Shown: positions 26,356 to 35,255, counted from the first letter of the stretch. The stretch is 59,149 bases of DNA from Flavisolibacter longurius (GCA_013327885.1 JABUMY010000023.1:1-59149), one strand, 5' to 3'. Notes: generated from the letters alone by a model not told the origin. Made by a program: numbers and translations.

Positions 26356-27228
26356 ATGAAATTAATCATTCCGCTATCCTGCCTTTTGCTATCCTGCCTC
26401 CCTTCCCAGGCGCAGGTAATGAGCCCCCAATTCAACCACCTGAAAAAATACATGGGCATCAACCTCATTGGAGGGTATGCCCGCCAGTCGTTCAAACACG
26501 AAAGCCTCAACCGCTTTGCCGCCTCGTTCAATTCGGTGTTTGCCTCCAGCCTTCGCACACAACTTTCCATTCCGCAACAATTTGAAGGACCGGTGGTAGG
26601 GGCTGAAATCAGCGCTGGCATTTTTCGAATAGGGTACATCCGGCGGCTCAATAATCCCATGAAGTTTGAAGCGCAATACACCAATGGCAGCCTCCGCAAA
26701 ATGGAAATAGAAACCCCGAAAAACAATGGCTATTTCGACCTGTTGATGCCTTTTGCAAAGGGGAGAGTTTTTGCCGGTATGACGGTAGGTGCCGATTTTG
26801 GTTACTTCCGGTTAAAGTCTTACCTGCACAACAATTTTGGCCGTGATACCTATGCCAACGGCGATGGTGTTTCCGGTATTTTTCAAAGTCATCTTGACCT
26901 CCACGGTCGTTTTGGCGGGCGGCTGGACATTAACCTGGTGAAACGGGTCAGCATCAGCCTGCGGGCCGAAACGTATAATACGGTCATCAGTGCATCCGAA
27001 ACCGCACTGAATGGGTGGAAGGATGAATTTTACTCAGATGCTTCGCTATCCAATGTGCGGGAGCGACGGGTGCACCTGGCCGAAGATGTAAAACAACGCC
27101 ACAACGAATTCATCACGTTAGGCAATGCATTATGGGAAACCAGTCCTGCGGTGTACGGACAACCTAAAGGCATGGTGTACTCCGTAACCGCCAACGTATT
27201 ACTCGTATCCTTCAATAAAAACAAGTAA
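26356..27228 (+). CDS. Secreted, probably outer-membrane beta-barrel protein of unknown function
   Basis: 290 residues with a signal peptide (MKLIIPLSCLLLSCLPSQAQ). The rest is rich in alternating hydrophobic and aromatic strands (GIFRIGYIRRL, FAGMTVGADFGYFRLK, RISLRAETYN-like), as in small outer-membrane barrels, and ends in a strand-like VTANVLLVSF. I do not recognise the family. Its stop is one base from the next start, so it is translationally coupled to the lipoprotein downstream. It is the first of eight plus-strand genes up to 32874. Confidence 0.75.
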   Translation: MKLIIPLSCLLLSCLPSQAQVMSPQFNHLKKYMGINLIGGYARQSFKHESLNRFAASFNSVFASSLRTQLSIPQQFEGPVVGAEISAGIFRIGYIRRLNNPMKFEAQYTNGSLRKMEIETPKNNGYFDLLMPFAKGRVFAGMTVGADFGYFRLKSYLHNNFGRDTYANGDGVSGIFQSHLDLHGRFGGRLDINLVKRVSISLRAETYNTVISASETALNGWKDEFYSDASLSNVRERRVHLAEDVKQRHNEFITLGNALWETSPAVYGQPKGMVYSVTANVLLVSFNKNK

Positions 27229-27229
27229 G

Positions 27230-27757
27230 ATGAAAACTGTTCGTTTAATAGTGGCTCTGCTAATGGTACCCGCCATTTTCGGCGCCTGCAAAAAGCAGGT
27301 TTCGGATATGGTGGATGCAGAAGAAAAAAAGCTGGCCGGGAAATACACTGTTTCCAATTACCGGGTAACAGTGTACGACTCCACAGGCAGGGAACTTTCT
27401 AAAACCAATAACCCGGATTTTGGTTCTGTAGAACTGATCATGAATAGCAATGAAGGCGGCGATGTGTTCAGCCATTTTGTTTTTTATGGGCCGGTGCGTA
27501 ATTCTTATGTGCCATCAAAAGTAAACAACAGTAATTTCTGTGGCGACCAGGATCCGGCGCAGGAAAAATTTGGTGCGTTCTACCAATGCGATCCCGCTAA
27601 TAAGCGCATACTGGTTGCTGCCATTTGCCCGATGCAAACACTGACCTATTACGTTGATTATACCCTTGATGGAAAAGAATTTGAAATGTTTACAAGGGTG
27701 GTGGACCCAACAACAAAAGCCCAGACTTTGTACGAATATTTTTTTACGCGGAAATAA
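27230..27757 (+). CDS. Small lipoprotein, unknown
   Basis: 175 residues. The leader VALLMVPAIFGACKK has a lipobox (IFGAC), and the mature part begins with Lys/Asp-rich sequence. The body (AGKYTVSNYRVTVYDS, FEMFTRVVDP) reads as a small beta-structured domain of the lipocalin-like or lipid-binding type seen in Bacteroidota envelope lipoproteins, but I cannot name a family. Spacing of one base to the upstream barrel-like gene suggests that the two products work together. Confidence 0.8.
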   Translation: MKTVRLIVALLMVPAIFGACKKQVSDMVDAEEKKLAGKYTVSNYRVTVYDSTGRELSKTNNPDFGSVELIMNSNEGGDVFSHFVFYGPVRNSYVPSKVNNSNFCGDQDPAQEKFGAFYQCDPANKRILVAAICPMQTLTYYVDYTLDGKEFEMFTRVVDPTTKAQTLYEYFFTRK

Positions 27758-27807
27758 CTGGCACCTGGCACTTATCAAATCTTTGTCCATCTGTGTAAAT
27801 AAGAAAA

Positions 27808-29097
27808 ATGACAATCATGAAAATAACCTTCACAGCTCTTTGCTTAAGTTTTACTGTTGTGGCTTTTGCACAAAACCAATCGGCAGATTACAACCGCCTT
27901 TCTGCTGCTACAAAAAATGCATTTAGTGTGGCCGAAAGACAGTACACGTACAAAATTGAAACAAAGAATGCTGGAAATCCCGTTAGTGCAGGTTCAACTA
28001 CGTCTTCCACCAAAAGCACAATTAGTGGTGATTACAGTTCTTACCCCGCCATTAATGTAGGGCAGCGCAGGCTGCAAAAACAGGCTGAAGCCAGTGCAAG
28101 ACAGGAAGCAAGGATCGCATCATTTGAAGCCAAAATGAGACGGGTGGATGATTTGATCAAAAGCAGGAATTTAAAACGAAGCCCGGAAAACCATGCGGCC
28201 CTTGTTAAGGCAGCCATGGAGGGTGGTTTGAATGCCTATGAAGCTTCCCGCTTTTTTGGCAACTCACCGGAAGAATACAGAACCATGCTGCTGAGCAAAA
28301 ATGCGGCAGACTATAGTTGGAGCGGTGGTGTAAAAGGCGATTGCCAGGGCGATTGTGTTGAAAACCTGACCTCTCCTTATGGGTTTACGTACAAGGGTAA
28401 TGCAAAATATGGAAGGCCGCATGGCAAAGGCGTAATGGTGGGCGAAAAAGCTACCTATACCGGCGATTTTGTAGCCGGCGAACCCAATGGCCAGGTAGAA
28501 ATCAGGTGGAATAGCGGCAATGTATTCACCGGTACAAGTTATAATGGAGAATTGATAAAAGGCACATATAAAAGGGGTGGAACTGTCTTTCAGGGCACCT
28601 ATTTAAATGGAAGCTATTACAGGGGGTTAATGAAGGCAGACGGCGTGGAAATTCTGGGAGAATTTAATGCCACGCCTTCAACAGTATTTGGCATGCGCAC
28701 CTATTCAACCGGAACAACCACGCATGGCTTTTATACTGGTAAAGAAGAGAAAGCCACGTATTACCAGCTTACAGAATTTAAGTCAGGTCTTAAAAAAGAA
28801 GAAATATTTGACAACAACAATAATACTATTGGATACGTAAACTATTATGCAAGCGGACACGTTCTCTATTCTTTACCTTACGAAAATGGCAGGAGATTAG
28901 GATGGCGTATTGATCCTGACAGCTCGGCCTACTATGTCTTTCATTCAGACCAAACCAAGGAAATGAGCCCCATCACCTACAAACCTGAAGATTTGCCTGT
29001 ACTAAAATCAAAAATGGAACCTTTCATGAACGAATTGCAGCGCCGGCGGGAAGAATACAAGGAGAAAATGGAAGCGGTGTATGAGGCCATTAAATAG
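27808..29097 (+). CDS. Secreted MORN-repeat protein
   Basis: 429 residues with a signal peptide ending after VVAFAQ. The N-terminal third is helical, with a coiled-coil-prone stretch (RRLQKQAEASARQEARIASF). The middle holds four to six MORN-like units (YKGNAKYGRPHGKG, YTGDFVAGEPNG, FTGTSYNGEL, FQGTYLNGSY), and a charged helix (LQRRREEYKEKMEAV) closes the protein. MORN repeats form beta-hairpin arrays that bind membranes or proteins. The true start could be the second Met at 27817. The gene lies in the middle of a run of unidentified envelope genes. Confidence 0.82.
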   Translation: MTIMKITFTALCLSFTVVAFAQNQSADYNRLSAATKNAFSVAERQYTYKIETKNAGNPVSAGSTTSSTKSTISGDYSSYPAINVGQRRLQKQAEASARQEARIASFEAKMRRVDDLIKSRNLKRSPENHAALVKAAMEGGLNAYEASRFFGNSPEEYRTMLLSKNAADYSWSGGVKGDCQGDCVENLTSPYGFTYKGNAKYGRPHGKGVMVGEKATYTGDFVAGEPNGQVEIRWNSGNVFTGTSYNGELIKGTYKRGGTVFQGTYLNGSYYRGLMKADGVEILGEFNATPSTVFGMRTYSTGTTTHGFYTGKEEKATYYQLTEFKSGLKKEEIFDNNNNTIGYVNYYASGHVLYSLPYENGRRLGWRIDPDSSAYYVFHSDQTKEMSPITYKPEDLPVLKSKMEPFMNELQRRREEYKEKMEAVYEAIK

Positions 29098-29159
29098 GAA
29101 GATTACTTTTAGCAAGTGCACACAAGGTGTGTTGTTCCTAAACTTATTATCATTAAAGT

Positions 29160-30200
29160 ATGAAAGAATTTTCTCGTCTTTTTCTGTTCCTCATCCAGAT
29201 GGCTTTTGGGCTATTAACCGCATCGGCACAGAGTACAAATTGGTACTACGAGCAAAGCACCCGCTATGGAACTTTTCGCCACTATTCCAACGGAGGTTCC
29301 AAACTAGTGACCACATTTCGGGGCCAGCGTGATTATGCCGCTGAAATGGCTGAAGCCCAACAAAAGGGTCGGGAGAGAGCTGCTGAAATAGAAAGGCAAA
29401 GGCAGATAGAATATGAGCGTATGCGGAAGGCGCAATACCCTAAAACCAACACCACTAGTACGCCGCAAAAAAACTATGGCCCAACGCCTGAAGATCTTGC
29501 CCGGGAGGAGCTGGAAAAAAAAGACCGCTCTTACCGGCAGTATGAAGAACTTTTGAACAATGCAAAGAGTCTTTCCGACCAGGCGCTCATTCTTTCTGAA
29601 ATGAATAAGCTGCGCCCCAGCGAAACAACTGCCCTTCGACTGTTCGGCGTGTATGCAGAACTGGGGAGAGAAGATGATATGGATAGGTTGCATAAATCTT
29701 TTTCACCCTCGTTTGTGGCTGAAAATTATGATGTTATTTGGGCTGGATGGGGCTCCGAAAGTTACAGAAACGGAACGTACAGACTTGCGTTACATTGCCT
29801 GGATAAACTAAATGAACCAGACCTGAATAGTTTTACACAAAACCTCTGTAGTCGCCTGAGATTGCAAAAATGGAATGAACTACCAGCGCTATTTGAAAAA
29901 TATAGCAGTCGTTTTCCGGAGCTTTTAGCTGTTGCACCGAAACTTGCTACCGCATTTCATTATTTGAAAGACGGGCAAATTGGAACAACAGAAGCAAAAA
30001 GAACTGCCGATGAACTGCATCAGTTTGCTGTAGCCCGACGTGAAAGCCGGGTAATGGATTTTGTCAATATTATCGTACTTGATGCTGCCGTAAGCCTTGA
30101 TCCGGAAAACAGTGTTTATCGTGAAGAACGGTTTAATTCAAATGCTATCCTCCAACTAAAACATGCGATGCAGGAGGATTATGATTTTTTTAATAAATAG
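29160..30200 (+). CDS. Secreted helical protein, unknown
   Basis: 346 residues with a signal peptide (LFLFLIQMAFGLLTASAQS). A charged coiled-coil segment (MAEAQQKGRERAAEIERQRQ) is followed by an all-helical, possibly Sel1/TPR-like region containing NNAKSLSDQALILSEMNKL, ALRLFGVYAELGRED and ALHCLDKLNE. No catalytic motif is visible. It lies 62 bases after the MORN gene and 10 bases before the next, consistent with an operon. Confidence 0.75.
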   Translation: MKEFSRLFLFLIQMAFGLLTASAQSTNWYYEQSTRYGTFRHYSNGGSKLVTTFRGQRDYAAEMAEAQQKGRERAAEIERQRQIEYERMRKAQYPKTNTTSTPQKNYGPTPEDLAREELEKKDRSYRQYEELLNNAKSLSDQALILSEMNKLRPSETTALRLFGVYAELGREDDMDRLHKSFSPSFVAENYDVIWAGWGSESYRNGTYRLALHCLDKLNEPDLNSFTQNLCSRLRLQKWNELPALFEKYSSRFPELLAVAPKLATAFHYLKDGQIGTTEAKRTADELHQFAVARRESRVMDFVNIIVLDAAVSLDPENSVYREERFNSNAILQLKHAMQEDYDFFNK

Positions 30201-30210
30201 AAATATCAGC

Positions 30211-31164
30211 ATGAAATATATATTATTTTGTTTATGGACAACCGGCGCTGTGCTGCCACTTCACAGTATTGCGCAATATATAGGAGGGGGTAATGTTTTC
30301 CCCGACCGTGCGGGGAGAATAATTGCTTTTAAGGCTACTTATTCCGGCGCTTCAGACACGGTTTACTTTGTTGATGTGGCTACAGGCGCCATTACAGACA
30401 GGGTGGCTGACGGGAGTTTTGGTTTAGAGTTTAAAATGTTGAAGGCCAAAGTATTGAACCGTGAAAAGGAGATGATGAAGTCAATTACAGCGTTTCCTAC
30501 TTTTTCTTTTTTTGATCAAGGTAATAAGGAGAAATACTTTGTACGCTGGAGAAAAGATTCCACGGTAGCCAGCGCCTGGTTACCTAAAGTAGAAAGGCAC
30601 ACATATGATCCAATAATTTTTATTAGGCCAGCCAATCCCCGAAAGGTGCTGTTAGGGGTACAGCTAAATGATATAGCAACGCTGTATGACATGCTGGATA
30701 CAACAGCCAATGGAATGGCCAGGCTGCTTTACAGCAAAGACCTCAGTAAAGCTGACTATGAGGAAAAGCAACGTGGACACCTGCAGCAGGCAGTTATTTC
30801 GCCCACAGGCGGCCACATCTTCACTATGCCCGACGGCACGATGATAGACCTTTTAAAAGGTAAGAAGATGTGGGATTTCAACTATAAGAAAACAGGATCG
30901 TCGGATGTGGTCTTTAGCGAAGACGGCACACGTATCGCCATTGAACACAAAGATCAAACCGTATCAGTGTATGATGTACAGAAAGGCAAAAGGTTGTACA
31001 AGATACCTGCTCCTCCAATTTTTCCGGGAGAGTTGAAAGTGGAACATTTGCTGCCACTTCCGGATATGCAGAGTTGCTTTGCATTCTACTACGATTTCAA
31101 TAAAAGTTCTGCAAAAGTAGTTCTGGTGACTGCTGATGGAAACTATAAGGAGGTTAAGTTTTAA
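30211..31164 (+). CDS. Secreted beta-propeller-like protein, unknown
   Basis: About 317 residues from the ATG at MKYILFCLWTTG, whose hydrophobic leader ends at HSIAQ. The second half has WD40/YVTN-like blades (DVVFSEDGTRIAIEHKDQTV followed by SVYDVQKGKRLYKI; AVISPTGGHIFTMPDGTMI). An in-frame extension to 30163 would overlap the upstream gene and put polar residues before the leader, so the internal start is chosen. No function can be assigned. Confidence 0.75.
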   Translation: MKYILFCLWTTGAVLPLHSIAQYIGGGNVFPDRAGRIIAFKATYSGASDTVYFVDVATGAITDRVADGSFGLEFKMLKAKVLNREKEMMKSITAFPTFSFFDQGNKEKYFVRWRKDSTVASAWLPKVERHTYDPIIFIRPANPRKVLLGVQLNDIATLYDMLDTTANGMARLLYSKDLSKADYEEKQRGHLQQAVISPTGGHIFTMPDGTMIDLLKGKKMWDFNYKKTGSSDVVFSEDGTRIAIEHKDQTVSVYDVQKGKRLYKIPAPPIFPGELKVEHLLPLPDMQSCFAFYYDFNKSSAKVVLVTADGNYKEVKF

Positions 31165-31222
31165 CCTCGTTTGATAAAAAGACCGAATGCAAATAAGTAT
31201 TGATTGAAGACTATAATTAATC

Positions 31223-31477
31223 ATGCAAAAACTAACACGCTGGCTTTACGCAATTGCCATCCTCATTTTTTCAGCTTTACTGGTTGCATTTGCTTATGAT
31301 ATGGAACAAGGTACATCCAACGAACTGTTCAGCACCCAAGGAGCCAGGCAGGAGATGTTGATGTGGGTGGCCGATGTATTAGGATTTCAGGGAAGCATGG
31401 TAGTGGCTATACTGGCAACGAGTGCCGCACTTTATTATGCCATCAGGCAACACATTACGAAGCAGTTGAAAAGTTAA
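31223..31477 (+). CDS. Small membrane protein, two helices
   Basis: 84 residues with two hydrophobic segments (LYAIAILIFSALLVAFAY and GSMVVAILATSAALYYAI) separated by a soluble loop, and a short Lys-rich tail. Both termini are predicted on the same side. Unknown family; small helical proteins like this are often immunity or accessory subunits, but nothing here proves that. Confidence 0.65.
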   Translation: MQKLTRWLYAIAILIFSALLVAFAYDMEQGTSNELFSTQGARQEMLMWVADVLGFQGSMVVAILATSAALYYAIRQHITKQLKS

Positions 31478-31514
31478 GAGGACAGATTGGTGCAAATAAC
31501 GTTTTAAAAAAGCA

Positions 31515-32015
31515 ATGAAAATATTTGGCATCCTATTCATCCTTCTCGGCATCATATCCGGCCTGCTGGGTGTGCGGTCGTATATGCGTGATGATGCTTA
31601 TGCAAAGGCAAGCGTGGTGGTGAAATCGTCGGTAAAGTGGGCGGAAGTAAAACCAAATCCCTGGAAAAGTACGGTGAGTGTTAAACTGATGCTGAGCTAT
31701 ATGCGGGACGGTGTGCCGGACAGCTTAGAACACAATTTTTCCAAATTTTATTCTAAAGATGAACCATTGCCTACGGTAGAAAAATTAAAGGAGGCAACAC
31801 CGTGGGTACGTTACGTGCCAAAAGAAAAAAGAAGTAAAAACATCCCGGATTGGGTGATGGTGGGCAGCAAGGAGCAACACGATGGTGTATATGGCCAGAC
31901 AGGTTTCGGTTGGATGTTCAAATTTTTGATACTGGGAATTGGGTTAATTATTTACAGCAGGCTAAGAAAGAAAAGCAGGCCAGCTTTCCCCTTACAAAAG
32001 GGATCAACAATGTAA
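31515..32015 (+). CDS. DUF3592-like membrane protein
   Basis: 166 residues. An N-terminal membrane helix (MKIFGILFILLGIISGLLGV), a soluble beta domain with a KASVVVKSSVKWAEVKP start typical of DUF3592, and a second membrane helix (FLILGIGLIIYSRLRKK). The function of DUF3592 is unknown. It is followed after four bases by the next gene, so the two are probably co-translated. Confidence 0.75.
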   Translation: MKIFGILFILLGIISGLLGVRSYMRDDAYAKASVVVKSSVKWAEVKPNPWKSTVSVKLMLSYMRDGVPDSLEHNFSKFYSKDEPLPTVEKLKEATPWVRYVPKEKRSKNIPDWVMVGSKEQHDGVYGQTGFGWMFKFLILGIGLIIYSRLRKKSRPAFPLQKGSTM

Positions 32016-32019
32016 TCGC

Positions 32020-32874
32020 ATGAAAGAATTAAGCAAAATAAGTAACCGGATTTTTCCATCGGCATTTCGGCATTGCAATAAATATCAAAAGAGAATTGTT
32101 GGCGGAATTGTGCTGCTGCTGGTTTTGTTATCAAACAACCTCTATGCTGCACCGGTGGGCTATCCCGCATCCGCTACTCCATCCGAAATACTCACCCATT
32201 TGCTTAACGGGGAATACAAGGTAAATGTAAAGGGAGTAAAATGGAATGCTACCCCCGGTGATATCCATGAATTTAACGGGCAATTGGGGGAGAAAAGTGT
32301 TTTGTATTCTTTTGTGGATACCACGATGGTCATCAGTCGGGAGAATGAAAAAGTATATTACACCATTTTTCGCACAGCGCCGATGATGACAAATGAGGAT
32401 GGCGAATTTGTAAACGCCAACAGTTGCCATGTGTGCGGCGTAGCGCTTGGATATTTTTCTTACACCATAGAGGACGACAGCATTTATATTCAGAAGTTCA
32501 AACGAAATTTTGCCACACACGGTTCCTTTGGCGAAAAGTCGTACAGCTTGTCAATCATCAACCTGGGCGATGACTACGAGCTGTTAAAAGTAGATGATCC
32601 TTACGAGGGGATGGGCACTGCATCGGTTGCCACAAGGTTTTATCAGGAGGGTGAATTGATGCTGAGCATGATCTCCAAAGAAAACAACCGTGGCAACACG
32701 TATGAAAATCAAAAAGGGTATTATGAATTTAAAACGGAGTATGCGTATAATGATAAGGCCCACACCATCACCATAAAGCAAACCGGCTACAGGATAGATG
32801 AACAGAAAGGAAAAAGAATATTGATAAACAAGATCAAAAAACTAAATTTCGATAATTATACCTTACAATTTTAA
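32020..32874 (+). CDS. Exported protein of unknown function
   Basis: 284 residues. About 28 basic residues precede a hydrophobic segment (IVGGIVLLLVLLSNNLYAA) that may serve as a signal peptide or anchor. The mature part is beta-rich with a single NSCHVCGV pair of cysteines. Not recognised. It ends the eight-gene plus-strand run. Confidence 0.72.
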   Translation: MKELSKISNRIFPSAFRHCNKYQKRIVGGIVLLLVLLSNNLYAAPVGYPASATPSEILTHLLNGEYKVNVKGVKWNATPGDIHEFNGQLGEKSVLYSFVDTTMVISRENEKVYYTIFRTAPMMTNEDGEFVNANSCHVCGVALGYFSYTIEDDSIYIQKFKRNFATHGSFGEKSYSLSIINLGDDYELLKVDDPYEGMGTASVATRFYQEGELMLSMISKENNRGNTYENQKGYYEFKTEYAYNDKAHTITIKQTGYRIDEQKGKRILINKIKKLNFDNYTLQF

Positions 32875-33316
32875 TGGCCCTTGCTTAATCTTCCTGGTAT
32901 GGAAAGAGAAGCGTAAAAATCCTGGGTTGCGAAAACCCGGGTGCCAAAGAAAATTTTGAATTCGTATACAACCGCGCAGCATGTTGTTGAGCACCGGAAT
33001 ATGCCACCTGACTGCTACTTGACCATTTATACCTATGACAGCCTTCTCGATTAGTGGACGATTGCTATGATTCGGAAACTGGATAGCACTCAATTAGCTG
33101 CGGTGATTTTCACAATTACCCTGGCAAGTTATTGAATGCCTAGTTTGCCACTCTTCTATTCTTCTACTCTCCCATTAACCTTCAATGAAAACGAGCGATG
33201 CCCCCTACGATGTACCGAAGGATGTTAACCGATACCAATTCATCTGAAGCCCCAACAGTTGTTTCCGGCTTCCTTTTTTGTTCATTAGCACAGTTACCTT
33301 TGACCCAGATAAACGG
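32875..33316. other. Intergenic region with one dispersed motif
   Basis: The region separates convergent gene ends. It contains copy 2 of the dispersed palindromic motif (33204-33224, CCTACGATGTACCGAAGGAT) and no supportable gene. Confidence 0.5.
33204..33224. repeat. Dispersed palindromic motif, copy 2
   Basis: CCTACGATGTACCG is identical to copy 1 over 14 bases and continues with AAGG, as in the reverse complement of copy 3. Confidence 0.45.
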
Positions 33317-33346
33317 AACAAAAAAGCCGTCTAAAAGTAGACGGCT
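33317..33346 (-). terminator. Rho-independent terminator of the OmpA-family gene
   Basis: Read on the minus strand, AGCCGTCTA (33346-33338) pairs perfectly with TAGACGGCT (33333-33325) around a four-base loop, followed directly by a T-tract. It lies about 20 bases beyond the stop of the OmpA-like gene. Confidence 0.9.
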
Positions 33347-33365
33347 TCAAATGCAATAGCAACAC

Positions 33366-34238
33366 CTACTTCGTACCAGTAGAATCTTTGGCCGGCCCTT
33401 TCTCGATCAGTTCCAGAAACTGGTCCAGTTTGGGTGTGATAATGATCTGTGTACGCCTGTTTCGTGACTTTCCTTCAGGCGTATCATTACTGGTTATGGG
33501 ATTGTATTCGCCGCGGCCGCCTGCAGTGAGACGTTTAGGGTCAATGCTAAAATTAGTTTGCAGGGCCTGCACAACAGAAGAGGCCCGCAGTGCACTCAGG
33601 TCCCAATTGTTGCGGATGTTGGTTTTTGAAATGGGTACATTGTCCGTATTGCCTTCGACGAGCACTTCAAAATCTTTGTAGTCGCTAATGATCTTGGCAA
33701 TTTTCGCCAGGGTAGCGTTGGCCCTGTCCGAGATCTCATAGCTTCCCGAATTGTACAGCATATTATCTGAAAGCGAAATATACACAACACCTTTGAGCAC
33801 CTGCACATCCACGTCCCGCATTTCATCGGTACTTAACGACCGGGTAAGGTTGTTTGTCAGCACTATGTTCAACGAATCGCTTTTGTTTTTGGAAGCAATC
33901 AATTGCTGAATATACTTGTTAGAGGCATTGATTTCGTCAACCAGCTTGGAAATATTGACATTGCCCTGGCTGGTCGAGGTGAGGCATTTGTCAAGCGCAG
34001 ATTGCAGCGATGCTATCTGGCCGTTGCTGGAACGTAACTGGTTCTCCAGGCCCTCAATCCGCGCATTGGCAGAGCTTAAGCTGTTTCTAAAATCATCTCG
34101 TTCTTTTGCGGTCGCTTCATTCCGACTTTGCAGCGAAGCATACTCGGTTTGTAAAGATTGGTACTTTTTCGTGCTGACACAGGCAGGTAAAGCCAGAAGC
34201 GTTACTGCACCCAGCATTAAGGGAATAATAGTTTTCAC
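33366..34238 (-). CDS. OmpA-family peptidoglycan-binding lipoprotein
   Basis: About 290 residues from a GTG start. The leader KTIIPLMLGAVTLLALPAC ends in a lipobox cysteine. A long coiled coil follows (about residues 25-110, heptad-rich). The C-terminal OmpA domain carries the peptidoglycan-binding motif (EGNTDNVPIS, then LSALRASSVV and LTAGGRGEYNP, with SRNRRTQIII). Such proteins tie the outer membrane to the cell wall. The ATG-started reading from 34268 adds ten residues that spoil the signal peptide, so GTG at 34236-34238 is preferred. A perfect TATCTTTG box lies about 100 bases upstream, and a strong terminator follows. Confidence 0.92.
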   Translation of the reverse strand: MKTIIPLMLGAVTLLALPACVSTKKYQSLQTEYASLQSRNEATAKERDDFRNSLSSANARIEGLENQLRSSNGQIASLQSALDKCLTSTSQGNVNISKLVDEINASNKYIQQLIASKNKSDSLNIVLTNNLTRSLSTDEMRDVDVQVLKGVVYISLSDNMLYNSGSYEISDRANATLAKIAKIISDYKDFEVLVEGNTDNVPISKTNIRNNWDLSALRASSVVQALQTNFSIDPKRLTAGGRGEYNPITSNDTPEGKSRNRRTQIIITPKLDQFLELIEKGPAKDSTGTK

Positions 34239-34337
34239 GTCATCGTATTTAAGGTGAAGAAATAGCATGCTGTTTTGTTGTACGCAATAAAGTGTACAAC
34301 CATGGCATCAGCTAAAAAGCCGCTAAGCTGCGCTATA

Positions 34338-34345
34338 CAAAGATA
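34338..34345 (-). promoter_or_regulatory. -7 box upstream of the OmpA-family gene
   Basis: On the minus strand this reads TATCTTTG, an exact match to the TAnnTTTG consensus, 100 bases before the GTG start. The expected -33 TTTG is not seen at 19-base spacing. Confidence 0.4.
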
Positions 34346-34680
34346 AACGGTCCTTCTCATATCCGGGGATGTTCGGTGTAGTTAGGCACATGGCCGTATG
34401 AAACATCGACAAAGACGCAAAAAGCTAAAACCATATTCTCTTTGTCTAGCCCGAGCAGGTGTAGGTGAGCGAAAAGTTATCGAACAACCTGCTGGAAGAA
34501 CTGATGCTGTTTTGCCAGCTTAAGAGCTGATAATGTATACTTAAGTTCTCCATTTATTTTCCGTAATCGTGTTCGACAATTGTCCGGCTAGCTACTCTGC
34601 TGCTCGGCAAGTTGCGGTGCACTTCAACGATGTCTTTTCTCCTATTTCATCCAACTCTTCTACGCAAAATTGAGCAAGCG

Positions 34681-34700
34681 CACCTTCGGTGTACCGGAGG
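34681..34700. repeat. Dispersed palindromic motif, copy 3
   Basis: CACCTTCGGTGTACCGGAGG; its reverse complement aligns with copies 1 and 2. It is preceded by CAAGCG, as is copy 4. Confidence 0.45.
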
Positions 34701-34734
34701 TTTATATTTATAACGCCGGTTCGGTAGTATAAAG

Positions 34735-34765
34735 TTTCTAAATGTTTGAAAGCTATCTATCTTTG
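34735..34765 (+). promoter_or_regulatory. Candidate promoter reading into a gene-free stretch
   Basis: TTTC (34735-34738) and TATCTTTG (34758-34765) lie 19 bases apart, the spacing expected for Bacteroidota housekeeping promoters (TTTG-N19-TAnnTTTG). No protein gene follows; the transcript would run into the tRNA-like remnant and the terminator at 34912-34950. Confidence 0.4.
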
Positions 34766-34878
34766 TTTAAGTTTTTTTTTGGACCAAAACAAGCCTAAAC
34801 GTAACTAATTCACCGGTTTGTCACCTGTTGAGTATTTGCATGTGTAAATAGCTGATAAAAAACAACTTACATCTAATA

Positions 34879-34900
34879 GTTCGAGTCCCAGCGGGTTCAC
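34879..34900 (+). other. tRNA 3'-end-like remnant (possible attachment site)
   Basis: GTTCGAGTCCC followed by AGCGGGTTCAC looks like the T-loop, the 3' half of the T-stem and the acceptor 3' strand of a tRNA. The bases before it do not pair as a T-stem and no anticodon or D arm is found upstream, so only the tail of a tRNA is present. A terminator follows 12 bases later. This is what an integrative element leaves when it inserts in a tRNA 3' end. Confidence 0.4.
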
Positions 34901-34911
34901 AACCAAAAAGA

Positions 34912-34950
34912 AAAGCCTTGATAGTACTTACTTTCAAGGCTTTTTGCTTT
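34912..34950 (+). terminator. Rho-independent terminator after the tRNA-like remnant
   Basis: AAAGCCTTGA (34912-34921) pairs with TCAAGGCTTT (34934-34943), a perfect ten-base stem with a 12-base loop followed by T-tracts. It closes a transcript unit of about 180 bases starting at the promoter-like boxes at 34735-34765. Confidence 0.75.
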
Positions 34951-35091
34951 TTTAGAGAACGCCCCAGGGATAGATTATGAACCCGTCAGGAACTTTTATC
35001 TGGGCAAGTTTTTGAATACTGATTTGTTATTGGGGCATTCATCCTAACCAATTCTGAACCATTAGCAGAATCAAGCGCTTTCACCTTCGTT

Positions 35092-35113
35092 GTATCGTAG
35101 GTGCAACATTTCG
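35092..35113. repeat. Dispersed palindromic motif, copy 4
   Basis: CACCTTCG...CGTAGGTG is the most symmetric copy, an imperfect palindrome of 22 bases. The rest of the 34239-35255 gap holds the promoter, remnant and terminator listed separately, and an AGCCCTGAAAGG fragment (35183-35194) resembling the REP-like unit at 46.7 kb. Confidence 0.45.
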
Positions 35114-35255
35114 CCCACTTTTCACCATTGCCTTTTTCAGTAGCTTAAATCAATATCACTCAAGCCAACTGTAGTCTGGCTAGAGCCCTGAAAGGATCCA
35201 TAGTAGTCGTTTCACCATCAGTCAATCCCTCACAAGGCTGGGAGAAAATTACCAT

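Noticed and set aside
34979-34985. GAACCCG downstream of the tRNA-like tail as the missing acceptor strand of a permuted tRNA
   Set aside because: A seven-base match 80 bases away, beyond a strong terminator, with no D arm or anticodon arm nearby, is best explained by chance.
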